Source: Candidatus Tariuqbacter arcticus (GTDB lineage: Bacteria; Electryoneota; Tariuqbacteria; Tariuqbacterales; Tariuqbacteraceae). From it: a DNA stretch of 5,474 nt. The notes below the pieces were generated by a model, which saw nothing but the letters and a program-made list of their open reading frames with translations, made no database searches and was not told the DNA's origin. This document shows, in pieces, positions 5,296 to 5,474 of the stretch (position 1 is its first letter; every line of letters begins with the position of its first letter). Position numbers and translations under genes: made by a program. The stretch spans positions 1 through 5,474 of the forward strand of contig JABMRZ010000211.1 in assembly GCA_013202315.1 (NCBI GenBank). Direction: 5' to 3'.

Positions 5296-5321
5296 AACCC
5301 CTGCGAAAACAGGGGTTTTTT
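5296..5321 (+). terminator. Rho-independent terminator after tRNA-Phe
   Basis: AACCCCTG (5296-5303) pairs perfectly with CAGGGGTT (5310-5317) around a CGAAAA loop, and T residues continue to 5321. It starts 9 nt after the tRNA 3' end, so the tRNA is the last gene of its transcript. Confidence 0.9.
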
Positions 5322-5365
5322 ATTGGTTCTTCGCTAAATCGTGTGGGTAATTCAAGCTAATTAAC

Positions 5366-5390
5366 CACGAATGAACACGAATAAGCACTA
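5366..5390. repeat. Decanucleotide tandem repeat, two and a half units
   Basis: CACGAATGAA (5366-5375) and CACGAATAAG (5376-5385) are consecutive 10-nt units, followed by a partial CACTA (5386-5390). The array is non-coding, lies past the tRNA terminator, and runs directly into the heptamer array. Confidence 0.6.
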
Positions 5391-5439
5391 AACAGTGAAC
5401 AGAGAACCGAAAACAGAGAACCGAGAAAAGAGAACAGAA
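5391..5439. repeat. Heptanucleotide tandem repeat, seven units
   Basis: Seven consecutive 7-nt units follow the consensus AACAGAG: AACAGTG, AACAGAG, AACCGAA, AACAGAG, AACCGAG, AAAAGAG and AACAGAA. Each differs from the consensus by at most two bases. One strand is almost purely purine. No open reading frame or RNA fold is evident in 5322-5474; the rest of that stretch shows nothing I can name. Confidence 0.8.
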
Positions 5440-5474
5440 TGTCTCAAGTCTAGCTTCTCAAAGTTCAACAAAAA

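Overview
This 5.5 kb window looks bacterial. It has Shine-Dalgarno sites, sigma-70-type promoter boxes, a rho-independent terminator and a tRNA-Phe gene without an encoded CCA end. Several starts are TTG. Both window edges carry short heptamer repeats. These traits suggest an uncultured or candidate-phylum type of genome, but nothing here fixes the taxon.

Layout, left to right. Positions 1-123 are non-coding, with a 7-nt tandem repeat and a weak terminator for the gene that follows. Positions 124-1686 on the minus strand encode a polytopic membrane protein that looks like a GT39/ArnT-type (GT-C fold) glycosyltransferase. A 269-bp AT-rich divergent intergenic region carries at least two good sigma-70-like promoters facing right. 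They drive a compact three-gene operon (1956-3732). Its products are a soluble protein with a faint resemblance to the TIGR04255 group, a 110-residue single-pass membrane protein with a near-perfect heptad coiled coil, and a 219-residue single-pass membrane protein with a methionine-rich heptad coiled coil followed by an unknown C-terminal domain. A 95-bp spacer with two inverted repeats leads to a 415-residue aconitase-superfamily hydro-lyase of LeuC/HacA type (3828-5075). It keeps the iron-sulfur cysteines but differs at several otherwise conserved active-site positions, and no small-subunit gene follows. The window ends with tRNA-Phe(GAA), its terminator, and non-coding DNA with 10-nt and 7-nt tandem repeats.

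How the genes may work together. The three-gene operon is the most novel part. Both membrane proteins should be anchored by an N-terminal helix with their coiled coils in the cytoplasm, where they could pair with each other and recruit the soluble first protein. It is visibly richer in A+T than its neighbours: by hand count G+C is 17/60 at 2341-2400, against 35/60 at 4201-4260 and 30/60 at 1621-1680. It may therefore be an acquired cassette between unrelated housekeeping-type genes. I see no catalytic motif in any of its three proteins and cannot assign a function. The glycosyltransferase-like gene and the hydro-lyase show no functional link to it.
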